NCBI RefSeq assembly: GCF_000003815.2
Contig: NC_049980.1
Location: 1,625,556-1,661,155 of the forward strand
Reading direction: 5' to 3'
Source: Branchiostoma floridae
Taxonomy: Eukaryota; Chordata; Leptocardii; Amphioxiformes; Branchiostomatidae
Length of the DNA: 35,600 bases
The notes under the pieces were generated by a model, which was given only the letters and a program-made list of their open reading frames with translations, did no database searches and was not told the origin of the DNA. Positions 1 to 12,077 of this stretch are shown here, piece by piece. Position 1 is the first letter of the stretch; every line of letters begins with the position of its first letter. Both the position numbers and the translations under genes were made by a program.

Positions 1-206
1 TCGGGAAATTAATGGTACAAATATCTCTTTATTTAGAAACATCTAAAAGTATGTGTATTTGTTATTGTTGCAACATGTCATCATCAGGACTCGAAATTAA
101 CATAGTCCCATAGTCCCGGGGCACCAAAAAATTTAGTCCGGGAACACTAAAAATCACTTTGGGACCTTTTTTGGGATGGTATAAAAATGATCAATATTAT
201 CAGAAT

Positions 207-639
207 TAGGGCTGGGTATCGGTACAGCGTACCGGTACAAAACCGGTTTTTCTTATTGGACCGGTCCAGAAAAACCGGACCTGAAAAATTAGGTGGACCG
301 GATGTTGGACCGATTAGAAAATTAACATATTATTTTATATGGCATTCATACGTTTTGGCGCTTGCAGTTGGAAGAAAATGACAAGAGTGAAGTAGAGTAG
401 AGTTTATAGTAATTTCTACCAATGTTTACAGTCAATCGTACAGGTGCAGTTAGCGTTGTAGTATTTTAAAACGCCAGTGTTATGTCTAATACTCCACCAA
501 ACAGATTTCTTTGTAGTGAAATGGACCATTGGTATGAGTCATACTGAATCAGGTCCAGGTTCAGGTCCGGACCTGGACCTGATCCTCTGGACCTGAACTG
601 GACCTGGACCTGAATTTTCTGTACCGGTACCCAGCCCTA
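207..639. mobile_element. hAT-type MITE nested in the outer element
   Basis: The ends are TAGGGCTGGGTATCGGTACAG (207-227) and its inverted counterpart finishing CCAGCCCTA at 639. The element is flanked by the exact 8-bp duplication ATCAGAAT (199-206 and 640-647). An 8-bp target duplication with TAGGG-like terminal repeats is the hAT superfamily signature. The interior is rich in ACCGGT and GGTCCAGGTCC motifs and has no transposase. Confidence 0.8.
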
Positions 640-780
640 ATCAGAATGTAAACCAATCATAAGTTTGTCAGGCGCGTGACCTAGCTTTTGGTTCCCAGTC
701 CTAAGGCCCCCAAATTTGATGTGACTGTGCAATTACAGTGTGCGTTTGATCTGCAAATACACTAAATTTAACATCTGTAT

Positions 781-992
781 ATAGTACCATATTGATGATA
801 TTATTACACAAAATACAAATGTTTTCCACAGACAAAAAACTACTTCTTCCCAACTTCCACTTGTTTTGCTACTAAAGTTACAGCAAGTGGTCCTGTAAAG
901 GACTGTTGTAGTCTACAGTACCAATGCTATTACACAAAGTACAAATTTTTCCACAGACAAAAAACTTTCTTCCCAGCTTCCACTTGTTATGT
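781..992. repeat. Diverged tandem duplication
   Basis: A segment with TACACAAAATACAAATGTTT, then CCACAGACAAAAAACT and CTTCCACTTGTT (about 781-872) recurs with changes at about 915-992. It lies inside the outer transposon remnant. Confidence 0.55.
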
Positions 993-1840
993 TTGGTTTG
1001 TCTCAAATTTCTGGAGATATGTGGGACTGTTTGTCTAATAATAGATCAGACAAGACATGTTTGAATCTGCATTGCTTTTGAGTTTATTGTAATTGACAAT
1101 TAGTTAATTAATAATATAGACAGAAATATTGTACTCTGAGTCTGACTCAACTTTATTGTTGTGATACGGGACTTCCTAAAAACCTGCTTGGGACCATCCA
1201 TCCTCACTTCGGGACGATTGGAATTTATTTTTGGGAACACTTCTGGGACGGTAGGGGAAAAAGTTAATTTCGAGGCCTGATCATATGTTCCAACAATTTG
1301 CGTCATTTTTTTCCTCAATGAAAACTTTTATTACCCCAATAAACAAAGCTGCTAAGATGGGTCTTTTGTTTGGGTCTTGTATTTTTAGATTCTCTTTAGT
1401 AGACACTAGTTCTTGCTCTTTTGTGAAAAGCTGTCAGACAGACACAATTTCCTGTACTTGGCAGGGATGTGTGAATTGCTATATTCCCAGCCCACTGACC
1501 CAGTTTCATCATTTTGTTTCACTGTTCGAACATATGATCACAAAAGATGAATCTATGTTGGAACAATTTAGAAACTAACAGCAATAATGGATTTGATGTT
1601 AGAAATGTTTCTAACATGTATGAACACTATAGAAAATATTTAAAACATCACACAGATGTTATGAATAGTTCTAAACAGTTACTTATCACATTTAGAATGT
1701 TATGAAAATTTTCAAAATGTTGGACCAAAAGGCAAGAAAGACCCTCTTGGTAATGTGGAATCGACTCTATTGTGTTTATAGTCATGAACCAACATCTTCT
1801 CCATGTAATGCAAGATGTAAAACTTTCCATCTTGTTTCAG

Positions 1841-2007
1841 CTGACCGTGTCTACGCTCCCTGGAGTGTCTGTTACCATGGTAATGAGGAACATGATTGAC
1901 GGCACAGTTGTGGAGAACAAAACTGCAGAATCCCAGTTGGTGCTTGGAGGAGGAGGAGGAGGGACCCAGATTGTGTTGGGATCTCAGCATCCAAACCAAA
2001 CAAACAG
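1841..2007 (+). CDS. Laminin alpha exon: LG2 middle strands
   Basis: The exon follows a pyrimidine-rich tract ending TTTCAG and is read in phase 0. The translation starts LTVSTLPGVSVTMVMRN, contains the glycosylation sequon NKT and a run of six glycines within LVLGGGGGGTQ, and ends HPNQTN with two bases of a split codon before GTACAC. The next exon supplies one T, giving Ser, so the phases join. It matches the C-terminal half of an LG domain. It is the first laminin exon I can support; I see no earlier one between 1 and 1840, where transposon remnants occupy most of the sequence. Confidence 0.72.
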
Positions 2008-2732
2008 GTACACACCAGCTGCTCTGTTGTGTTGGGTGGGAATTGCACCCATATATGCCATGACTCCTCTATGTTCCATCACCACTATGTTCCGACAGCC
2101 CTATTTTCTGACGCCCCTTTGTTCTTTAACCTACCCTAGGGATGTCGGAATATAGCAATGTCAGAACATACTTTGTGGGGGTGTTGGAGCATAGCGCTGA
2201 TCCCTTGTATGCGTGGATTCATCCAGTCTGGATTCCCCTAAAGATGAGCGTGCCTTCACCACATAGATGCTTGCAACATATAAAACTGGGCTGGTGTGGC
2301 AACCATTTGACTCTCACTCCTAATTTAGCATTGCTCATCATATGGGTCAATTTGGTATGACGGCCTTGAAGAAGTGTCTCCTAACAAGAAATACCTGTTC
2401 TGCCATACCTTCCACTGTATTTTGGAAAATCTCAATAACAAACAAATAAATTTTCTTAAACATACTTGACTTGAGTGTCGTATAACAGTTGAACTTCAAA
2501 TTCTTCCTCTATTCCTTACTGCATCAGTGTTGGGCCCACCTCGGTGAAGTTTGCTGGTTGCCTGCAGGATGTACGGCCCACCTCGGTGAAGTTTGCTGGT
2601 TGCCTGCAGGATGTACGGTGAAATGACAGGACAGTCCAGCTCAACACAAACTCATCATCATCTGATGCTGTCAGCTTCCAGGGCTGTCTGCCTCAGGTGA
2701 CCATTTCTTTACAATTAGAGTGGACAGTTGTA

Positions 2733-2785
<53 letters not shown>

Positions 2786-5700
2786 TTTGTTTTGCGGAAG
2801 GCAATCTTTTTTTCTTCTTCTTTTTCTTGTACCTTTCAGTTACGACTTTAACTGTTAATGGTTTTATCCCCTTCATAAAAAGTGATTTTATTATTACAGA
2901 TGAATTGAGGCAATCAATCTTGTTCCAATCAAATGCATCAGGGTACAACTCAGGTGCCAATCTTTAGTAAAGCTTGTTCGTAGATTAGATGTTACAGATC
3001 ATTTGATGTAATATAACCGGTTAACCAGTTGCCATTGACATTTTGTATGTTGGCCTGCAAATCTTGTACATGTACATAAGCATCATAGTGAGGCCAGTCA
3101 CATACCCCCCCAACTCATCAACACTGAACCGGACATGTCAACACGACAAGGTCCTGATCAAATCACCCATCAAAGAGTGCGAAGACGTTGTTGGCACAAA
3201 TCCCCCTTCTGTTTGCCGACAGCCATTACAAGCGCAGATAAAGACATCAGAGGAATCAGGGATCTACAGGATGAATAGAGGATTTCTCCAATGGTGATAG
3301 CCCTGTACTAAGTGCCACTCTTATTACACATCAAAGGGAATGACAAGCATATTGGTATGCAGCAGCCAGTCCTGGTGATTGCTTTCTGTAGTCTCCATTT
3401 GAATGCTCACGACAAGCCATAAGGTCCAACTTGCCAAGATCTGCTTTCTTACTTAGGTTCAGTCTATTGAAGTCGTTTTTATTTTGGGAAGCAAAGTTGT
3501 ATTGGGTTGTTTGAGTTTGTCAACTTTGAGAGTAGTTAGACGTATAAGGAACTGTAACCGACAAAACTTCTATGTATATTGTAGCTTTGGTACTTAAAAG
3601 TGTAATATTTTGAAGATACAAAATGTACCTGTGAGTTACTAGAGATATTGTGGAAAATTGTCCTTTCCAACAAAGTACCTGGTAAAATACTGGCTAAGTT
3701 CAGTCAGTGGTGTCTTTTTACAAAAAATTGTAAAGGCCCAAGCAAACAAGCAAGCAAGCAAACAGACAAACTAGTCCCAACAGTTTCTGCTCATTCCTTT
3801 GTTCTGACTTGCACCCAGCAACAGTCCTCAGTTCCACAGTGTGCAACATTTTTTTTTTGTCCAGATCAGTTTATGACACCAGAAGTACTTTGTCAGGTGT
3901 AGGAACTATGGAGGACACGTCACCAGACTTGTCCGTGTGCCGTCCATTACACTCTCCTTGTTTTGCGATGGGTTCGGCCAAGAAAATCTCCCCCCGTGGC
4001 AAGATTACCGCTTGACAGTAAAAGACAATCCTGCCATACTTCAGGATTAACCAAGCAGGAGGGGTCATGTTGGGGGATTTGGGCCGAGATGTAGTTTTGG
4101 TAGCGGCATCCATGTTTCATAAGAGCAAAGGGTCCCGGGGGATGGCCTGGAATGTGCTGAGGATGCAGTTTTTCAAGCCACACTAACTTAGCATACTGGT
4201 TCTCAGATTTGCTGCTTTTTGTACCTTAAGTTTATAATTTTAATCAAACCCCAGATTTCATACGTTGGCACCAACAGTTAAAGGAATTTATTATCTTCCT
4301 AGTTGATACAGTTTTTTTCTTTTTTTAGATATATCATAATATCATAAGTTGGGCCACAGCAAGGAAAGTTTATGGATGACATCTTCTGCAACCCTTCTGT
4401 GTGAGAGGAAAAAAATGGTTACTTTTGAGATGGTTACATTTGAAAGATAGTCACCATAAATGTTGTAACAAGATTCAAGCGACAAAAGATGGCATCACAT
4501 CCTGCAGCCAAGGAGTATTCAGTCTGCATGGTACACTAGTACCAGCAACTACACGCATGGCTACCACACAGGTATCACTTCTACAGCTACCAGACTAGTT
4601 TCATTTCTACAGTTATAGTTGTGTCACTTCTACAAGTACAATCAAGGCTACAGTATGACATGTTTTCTTTTTTGTAATTTCCTCTTATGTTGACCATCTT
4701 AGTAGTGAAAAATTTTTTTCTTTTTTTGCCAAAATCAGGCAAAAATTAATGAGCTTGCTGGTGCCATCCTTGTTGCGGCCTTATCAAAAATTCATAGTTT
4801 GAATGTTAAGCCGAGTATGTATATATGGTATGTTGACACGGCAGTTAATTAAGTTTATCACTGCTAACGCTAGTTCACCTTTTTCTGCGGGTAACCTATA
4901 TCCGTTTATGGAAAAAAACAAGGTATTTTGGGATAGCAAGTCAACAGATGGTGGTTTAAACTGTATATTGAATATCCTGCAATTTGAAACCACCGTTCGT
5001 TGACTTATTAATTACCATTTTTTTTAACAACGGATATAGGTTACCCCACAAATAAAGGTGAACTAGCGTTATAACCCATTTCCAGTAAAAGAGAACGAAG
5101 GCATTGCATTAGTGTGGCCTCACAGCTCTTTCCCAGCCAAACATATTGAACTGACACGTTTTTTGTTGCAAGAAGCTGGAAGCCTGTGGGGAATGGAAGA
5201 GTGGCCGATCAAAAAGTGTGCCCGTTATGAGGGGATCTGTGCTGAGAGCCTACATGTGATTACCACTGCCCATCACACGTCTGCAGGCACTTCAATGTTG
5301 GCAGTAGTGATGGCAAAAGTTTTGGAGTTTCGCAGATTGGACTGACACTTAATGGCAAATCAGTACTGGTTCTTCATGATGTAGTATTTTGTACCTGTAC
5401 CGAATCAGCTTGCATGCTTCATGATTTAGTATTTTGTACCTGTACGGAGATCAAATTTCTTGCTTTATGATTCAGTATTTTGTACCTGTACCGAATCAAT
5501 CCACTATTTTGTATCTCTACCGAATCAACTTTCTTGCTTCATGATCCAGTATTTTGTACCTGTACCAAATCAACTTTCTTGCTTTATGATTCAGTATTTT
5601 GTACCTGTACCAAATCAACTTTCTTGCTTCATGATCCAGTATTTTGTACCTGTACCGAATCAATCCAGTATTTTGTATCTGTACCGAATCAATCCAGTAT

Positions 5701-8700
5701 TTTGTACCTGTACCAAATCAACTTTCTTGCTTTATGATCCAGTATTTTGTACCTGTACCGAGTCAACTTTCTTGCTTCATGAATCATGATCCAGTATTTT
5801 GTACCTGTACCAAATCAACTTTCTTGCTTCATGATCCAGTATTTTGTACCTGTACCAAATCAACTTTCTTGCTTCATGATCCAGTATTTTGTACCTGTAC
5901 CAAATCAACTTTCTTGCTTCATGATCCAGTATTTTGTACCTGTACCAAATCAACTTTCTTGCTTCATGATCCAGTATTTTGTACCTGTACCAAATCAACT
6001 TTCTTGCTTCATGATCCAGTATTTTGTATCTGTACCAAATCAACTTTCTTGCTTTATGATCCAGTATTTTGTACCTGTACCGAGTCAACTTTCTTGCTTC
6101 ATGATTTAGTATTTTGTACCTATACCGAGTCAACTTTCTTGCTTCATGAATCATGATCCAGTATTTTGTACCTGTACCGAATCAACTTTCTTGCTTTATG
6201 ATCCAGTATTTTGTACCTGTACCAAATCAACTTTCTTGCTTCATGATCCAGTATTTTGTATCTGTACCAAATCAACTTTCTTGCTTTATGATCCAGTATT
6301 TTGTACCTGTACCGAGTCAACTTTCTTGCTTCATGAATCATGATCCAGTATTTTGTACCTGTACCAAATCAACTTTCTTGCTTCATGATCCAGTATTTTG
6401 TATCTGTACCAAATCAACTTTCTTGCTTCATGATCCAGTATTTTGTATCTGTACAGAATCAACTTTTTTGCTTCATAATCCAGTATTCTGTACCTGTACA
6501 GAATCAACTTACTTGCTTCATGATCCAGTATTTTGTACATTTGTACCTGTTCAGATTTCTTGGTACAGAACCACACACACTCACTCACTACACAGTATAG
6601 GTATGCAGTGCCCAACATGGCTGCCATTACATGCAGAACCACATCAGTTTCAGCACCAAGAGAAGACCCCGCTTTTGGCACTGATGATGGCAGATAAATG
6701 ATACAACTGCCAAGTTTTCACCAAATTGCATCATTATAAGATTCTAATGTAATTTGGCTGCCAGTCAAATATTCCATTCCAATCGTGACTGTGAATAAAT
6801 GAGTCGCAGTTTAATTTTGTCATCATGTCTGATTAAATGCATGTTCAGACAGTTCCAGGTTTCCACCATTCCTAACTTAACTGTCATTACATTTCTTGGA
6901 ACAGAGCTGCTGTAGTTGGCAAATGGATCAGACATTTGTCCACCAGAAATGCCAGTCAGAACTATTCTTAGAGATCAAATCCATCTCTAATGGGGGTTTA
7001 AGGAAAGGGATTTAAACAAAAATGTTTCCATCCAGATTCAATCTCACAAGCAGAGGGATGAATGTGACTGTGGTAGCAATGGATGAATAGGTTGCCACAT
7101 TGGTATAGCCTCTTCTGGTTTTTGTTATTTGTGGTCCATCCTTGTGGCGATGGTTCACTGAAGATGGAATTGCTCTATCAATAAATATGTATTGGGCTTG
7201 ATAACGTCTTGTCAGAAAGTCGTGCTTGGAGGTGAGGGGCGGCAAGGGTACATTAGGATGTGGCCCCAAATTCATCACCCAAAACTTCTGCCGCTTCTGT
7301 GACTTCTTGGTGCAGGTAATTTATCAGGAGTGTGTGCTCCGCGTTACATCAAGCGATGGTCGTGTCTCTGCCGGCCTGTGGAAACTAGCTCATCCAATTT
7401 CACGGAAGCGTGGCCAGCGTGGCTGCGAGCGCCGAAATGAGACTTCGGCCCATCCCATCTTTTTTGCGTAAGGCCGGATGAAGTCACTTGTTTGGTTCTT
7501 ATTCAGTCTGCCACTGGGAAGAAAGAGGCATGCCAGATTTGAAGATGGTATGATTAGAATTTACTTAATGGGCAAAACCAATAAAACCCATTGGTAATGA
7601 ACACAGACAAATTTAGGCAAAAAATTTAGACAATTTAGTTGCATCAATCCATACACAATAGATGTTGTGAAAGAAGTGCCAGACAAAATAAGAATTTCTT
7701 TGGCTTTGAATCTTTAAAACTGTGATTTGGATATCTACTAAATGAAGGTTGATTCTGTAATTCTGTTACTGAAGTAACATGATTGTATTTTATATGTTAC
7801 CTTAGAGCTAGCTTTAAAGATGATTCAGACATTAATTGCAGGAAATTGGTCGTTTAAACTGTGGTCACCACCAAAATGTTTGAGCCAAAGATTCCAGAAC
7901 CAGTTAATAGAGTTGGATAGGCCCAGAAACAGTGCTGCCAGCACATGGATGGCAAGAGGGTCGGCCCATTTTTGTCAATTATGAGCATGGGAAATGTTTG
8001 TGTCTGACTTGTACATGCTTGCAGAGAGGGAAACTCTACCATAAGTCATGCACATAAGTAGGCATGATTTTGTTGGATGCAAACCTGCAACAGTTAAAGT
8101 TTGAATTGTGAGTACTGTCTAATTTCAGTAGTGAATTGGAGGATTTTCAGTTTGCAGTTGAAACAATTCTGTACCACAATGTTGTTTATCTGTCAAGCTG
8201 ACAAGCACAGCTTTGTCAACAACAAGAGAACAGTATGATACAATTAAAATACATTGTGGTTTTGTGATTACATGTGGTATAGATCCCCCCAAAATCACAA
8301 TGAAACCACTACAAACATTTCAAGATTTCAAGATGCGTGATGCAAATTCACCCTCTCTTACATAATCCTATGAATGGTCTTGCATGAATAAGTACAAATG
8401 TATCAAAGCAGATCCCACAGAAATGCATTTAATCATCATCAAACCTGCTAAATGTTTCTATCCTTGCACTAGTCTTGATGATCACAGAATATGCACTTGT
8501 TAATTGTCTAATAAATCACTCATATAGATGCCACAATGCTTTCCAATTAGATATGGAACTAATGATGCATTAGAAAAGTGCGTGTACATGTCTGGAAGTT
8601 ACAAGAAGTCTGGTACAGATTTGTGTTGACAAGCACGGCTCATTCCTCCCATTAAAAGATTACTCCTGTAGAGCTCCAAAACTCCCCCGCACGATTCCCC

Positions 8701-11700
8701 AGACCATGGAATGTACTGAACTGATTCCACAGATCCGATGCTGAGAACTGATGTCTGGTTCTGCCTAATCTGGCCTTGACTTCCTGGGCTGATAATTGAC
8801 AGGACAGATTTGTTCCACTATCTGCTGCCATCTGTGCATTCGACCAACAAAGCAGCATTAGTAGGCCGTACAACGACAATATTGTAGGCTTTTTTTTTTA
8901 CTCAGGAAACTTGAACATTTTTTAAAAAGTTTGCCAAAATTCACATTAACATTTAGATAATGATAGAAGGATCTGAAATGATTTTGTGCAAGCCATGATA
9001 CAACTTCTTAAGTTAGATTATTTGTTTGCAGACCAGTTGGGGCCTCATATATTCCTGGTGATTTAAGTATAACTGTGCCTTGTGGTCTATCTACTGATAG
9101 ATTTTGGCACTTTAACAGCACCTTAACAGCACCTAGATCTTTTGGATTTGACATTTCATTCGTTACTTGACTTTACTTCTAATAGTAGGGCAACCTGCAT
9201 GGCTAACAACATCTAAGACTTAAGGATGCTAAACATGTTTTTCTTGTTTTAACATGTTAGTGATTTGAACATGATTTTCTATATTTCTTGTTTTATACAT
9301 TATTTTAATTTTTGGCTGATTCTGTCTGATGCATTTTCCCACTTGCTCCCATAAGGCATCAGACATGCATGTAGCAGGAAATTGAAGACAGGAAGTGAGA
9401 TAACCTTTGATAATCTATTTCGGGACCTTTCTGGGATCTTTCAACTATGTCTTAATGTCAGTGTCCTCAGAGTGCCTTGTATGCAGAAATATCTGTAGAA
9501 ACATACACCGATAATCAGACACACCCCAAAAAAAATTTCACAAATTAAAGTAAAAAAGATTCAGGGGAGACTTTTTAAAGCAATCAACGCTTACCCTGCC
9601 ATGCTGTGCTACAAAGTTACAGGCTTGCAAACACTTGTCCCTGTGGAAGGAAAGGTTCTTTTCTCACAAAGGGGGACTGGATTGCAGCCCTTTTGCATTC
9701 CAAACCGTGGGGTCTTCTGAGGACTGTGTTGATCCAAATGCATGTTTACAGCCCCTATGTGGCTCGCCCTATTACATGCACCCTGGCCAACTGCCCAGCT
9801 GCAAAATGGAGGCGGTTAGAGGGGTCAGGATACCATCTGTCAAAACCTGAGTCTCATGTCTGCCATGGAAATTTTGAAAGGCCCTGGGAAAATTGTGGTT
9901 TTGACATGCTGAACTGAGAAATCTGTGCAGAATATGCAATGGGGGAACACAAGACATTCTTCTGCAGTGCCAAAGAAAGCATCTGGGGGCCCAATATCTA
10001 CTCTAGACTATGGAAGTTGAACACATACACGGCTATCAGTCGACTCTCCCTCTGCTGTAGTGATAAAGTAAATGTTATGTGGCCAGGGGCTACTGAAACG
10101 GAGATCTCCCATGCATCATCTGGAGGCGGATGGACTTTAACTTTTAACTCAAGACATACTTGCATACCAAATATCAAGTCTTACACAATGCATATTATAT
10201 AAGGGCCTTCTGGAGTTATCATTGTCAAAGACACAGACACACGAATGCTGCCAACACTGCATGAATTTGCGGGGTGAAAACTGTGTTTCACGTGCCTGCA
10301 CATTCCAGTTTTCCGAGACTTTGCAGGACGTGTCGACCTGCTCACTCTTTCTGTGCAGGACCCGGGACGTCCTGCGAATTGTCGGAAGTGCACCATTTTT
10401 CTGTGCAGGACATGCCGGGCCCTGCGAATACCCGTGCAACCAACGTGAAATCTACACGCACGTCCTGCGCAGCTGCAGCCTGCACACCTGTCTCCGGACA
10501 TAGGTCTTAGGTGCATAATTTAGCAGCCAATTATCACCTAATTATCCTCCCCGGTTTGGCAAACTTAGTGCGCGTGCGCGGTCCGGCAGAGAACGGCAGC
10601 ATTGCGCCCATTATCATGCAAATCTACTGAACCTTCCCCCCCCCCCCACCTTGAGTTACTAGTAGCGTCGTAGATTTGTTGAAAATATCTATATTTTTTT
10701 TATACTAGTAAGCTTAATGAAAGCTAACTAAAGCTTCGTGGTGTTGTTGTGTGTAATACATTCCCGTGTCAGTGAAGTTATCTTTAATGTCATGTATAAA
10801 ATGTATTGTAATTCAAGTTCTTTCTTTTTTTTTGCCAGCTGTTGTAGTGCTCCAATCTTTGTGCATGTACTGGTGCTCTGCAGTCAGTAAGTTTTGCCCC
10901 GGTTTCTATGCCTTGGTGTGATGCATTCACTCCCGTAGAATATCTGGATTTCTGCATTCTTCGTCAAGTCCCATCCATGCAGATGTCTCAGGCCTCTAAG
11001 CCCTCTGCAAAACCACCAACTTGAATTCAGGACTACACTTCCATGGGAAGGGGCAGGGCCGAGTAGTTTCCTCGGGGTGCATCAGTCCTAGAGCCGAGAG
11101 CTCGCCTGTACGGGCCCTGGTACTGTTGGTCTGGACCATCCAATTTTCGCCAATCTCCCCAAACACAGGACCTCCATTTAAAATTAAAGTCATATCTGAA
11201 GGACGTCTCTAGCAGAAGCTAGGTACTCATTCTCATCCGAGTGAAGTGAGGAAAGTCATGTAAAGTGCCTTTCCCAAGGGCGCAACATCAGTGTCATGGC
11301 AAGTTTTACACTCGGGACCTCTTGTTTCTGATGAGCCTAACGCTCTGCCGATTGCACTACGCAATATCACATAGCATATCAACTTGGCCATTTGATGCCA
11401 CTTAACAGCTTGTAAATTTTTCTTTCAGAAAGTGTTCCCTTCATGGTAGTCAGATTTTATCATATCACTGACATTCGATGACACTGTTATGGGTAACATT
11501 ACGGGTGTAGATTTTATTCACCCAGAATTCTGTTTTCAGTGATTAGCCGGCCAGGTTTGACTGTATTTGATCACTACAACTGCTGTTAGCATGTCTTAAA
11601 GGCTTTTATCTATTCATGATTCCGCGAGGGACTTAGTTTATGGCCCTGCCATGTTGATGAATGAGTGTGAGGCTGTGATTAAGTGTCTTCAGCAGGTATT

Positions 11701-11964
11701 TGTACAACACAGCTGAGACCCTACTGAACTTCGCAGTAACGTCCCACTCCCATTATATACAGGTACTCTGTCACTGCCTTTCCTGACTGTCAAACTCTGC
11801 TCAATTCTGTGCAAAGATAAGACTTCCCCCAAGGAATACTTTGCCTCCAATCCACCAAAGTCCAACTTATTATTTCCATGAAAAATGGGTGTGTTGTTTT
11901 TGGTGTTTCTGCCTGGTGTTTCTGTGTGTGTGTTTGTGTGTGTTTGTGTGTGTGTGTGTGTGTT

Positions 11965-12015
<51 letters not shown>

Positions 12016-12046
12016 TTGTGTGTGTTTGTGTGTGTGTGTGTGTGTT

Positions 12047-12077
<31 letters not shown>

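Larger units (their letters stand above)
83..1281. mobile_element. Outer inverted-repeat element, about 1.2 kb, non-coding
   Basis: The left end ATCAGGACTCGAAATTAAC (83-101) and the right end GTTAATTTCGAGGCCTGAT (1263-1281) are inverted copies differing at one of 19 positions. Both ends are followed inward by motifs of the type GTCCCGGG / GGGACC. No transposase frame is visible, so this would be a non-autonomous DNA element. The ends resemble the TCAGGGCTCGAAAT sequence seen near 30414 and 35243, suggesting one family. I found no convincing target duplication. Confidence 0.55.
1..1840. other. Upstream laminin intron, filled by nested transposon remnants
   Basis: No coding exon recognised. 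The first 1.28 kb is a pair of nested inverted-repeat elements (separate entries). From 1282 to 1840 I see only AT-rich unique-looking sequence leading into the acceptor of the first laminin exon. Confidence 0.5.

Noticed and set aside
1285-1578. 97-codon plus-strand frame as an earlier laminin exon
   Set aside because: No LG motif, no convincing splice borders, and composition unlike the true laminin exons.
2619-2621. TGA read as selenocysteine in laminin
   Set aside because: No laminin is known to contain selenocysteine, the position normally holds a hydrophobic residue, and the stop lies exactly at a duplication junction.
5460-6701. Long open frames on both strands with a 15-residue repeat
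   Set aside because: They are produced by a 45-bp stop-free minisatellite. They appear in several frames at once and are shifted by 7-base insertions, with no splice or start context.
8652-8879. Minus-strand 75-codon frame beginning with a signal-peptide-like MSLYGLLMLLCWSNAQ
   Set aside because: Single short frame in a laminin intron with no neighbouring exon, promoter or family match. Kept only as a curiosity.
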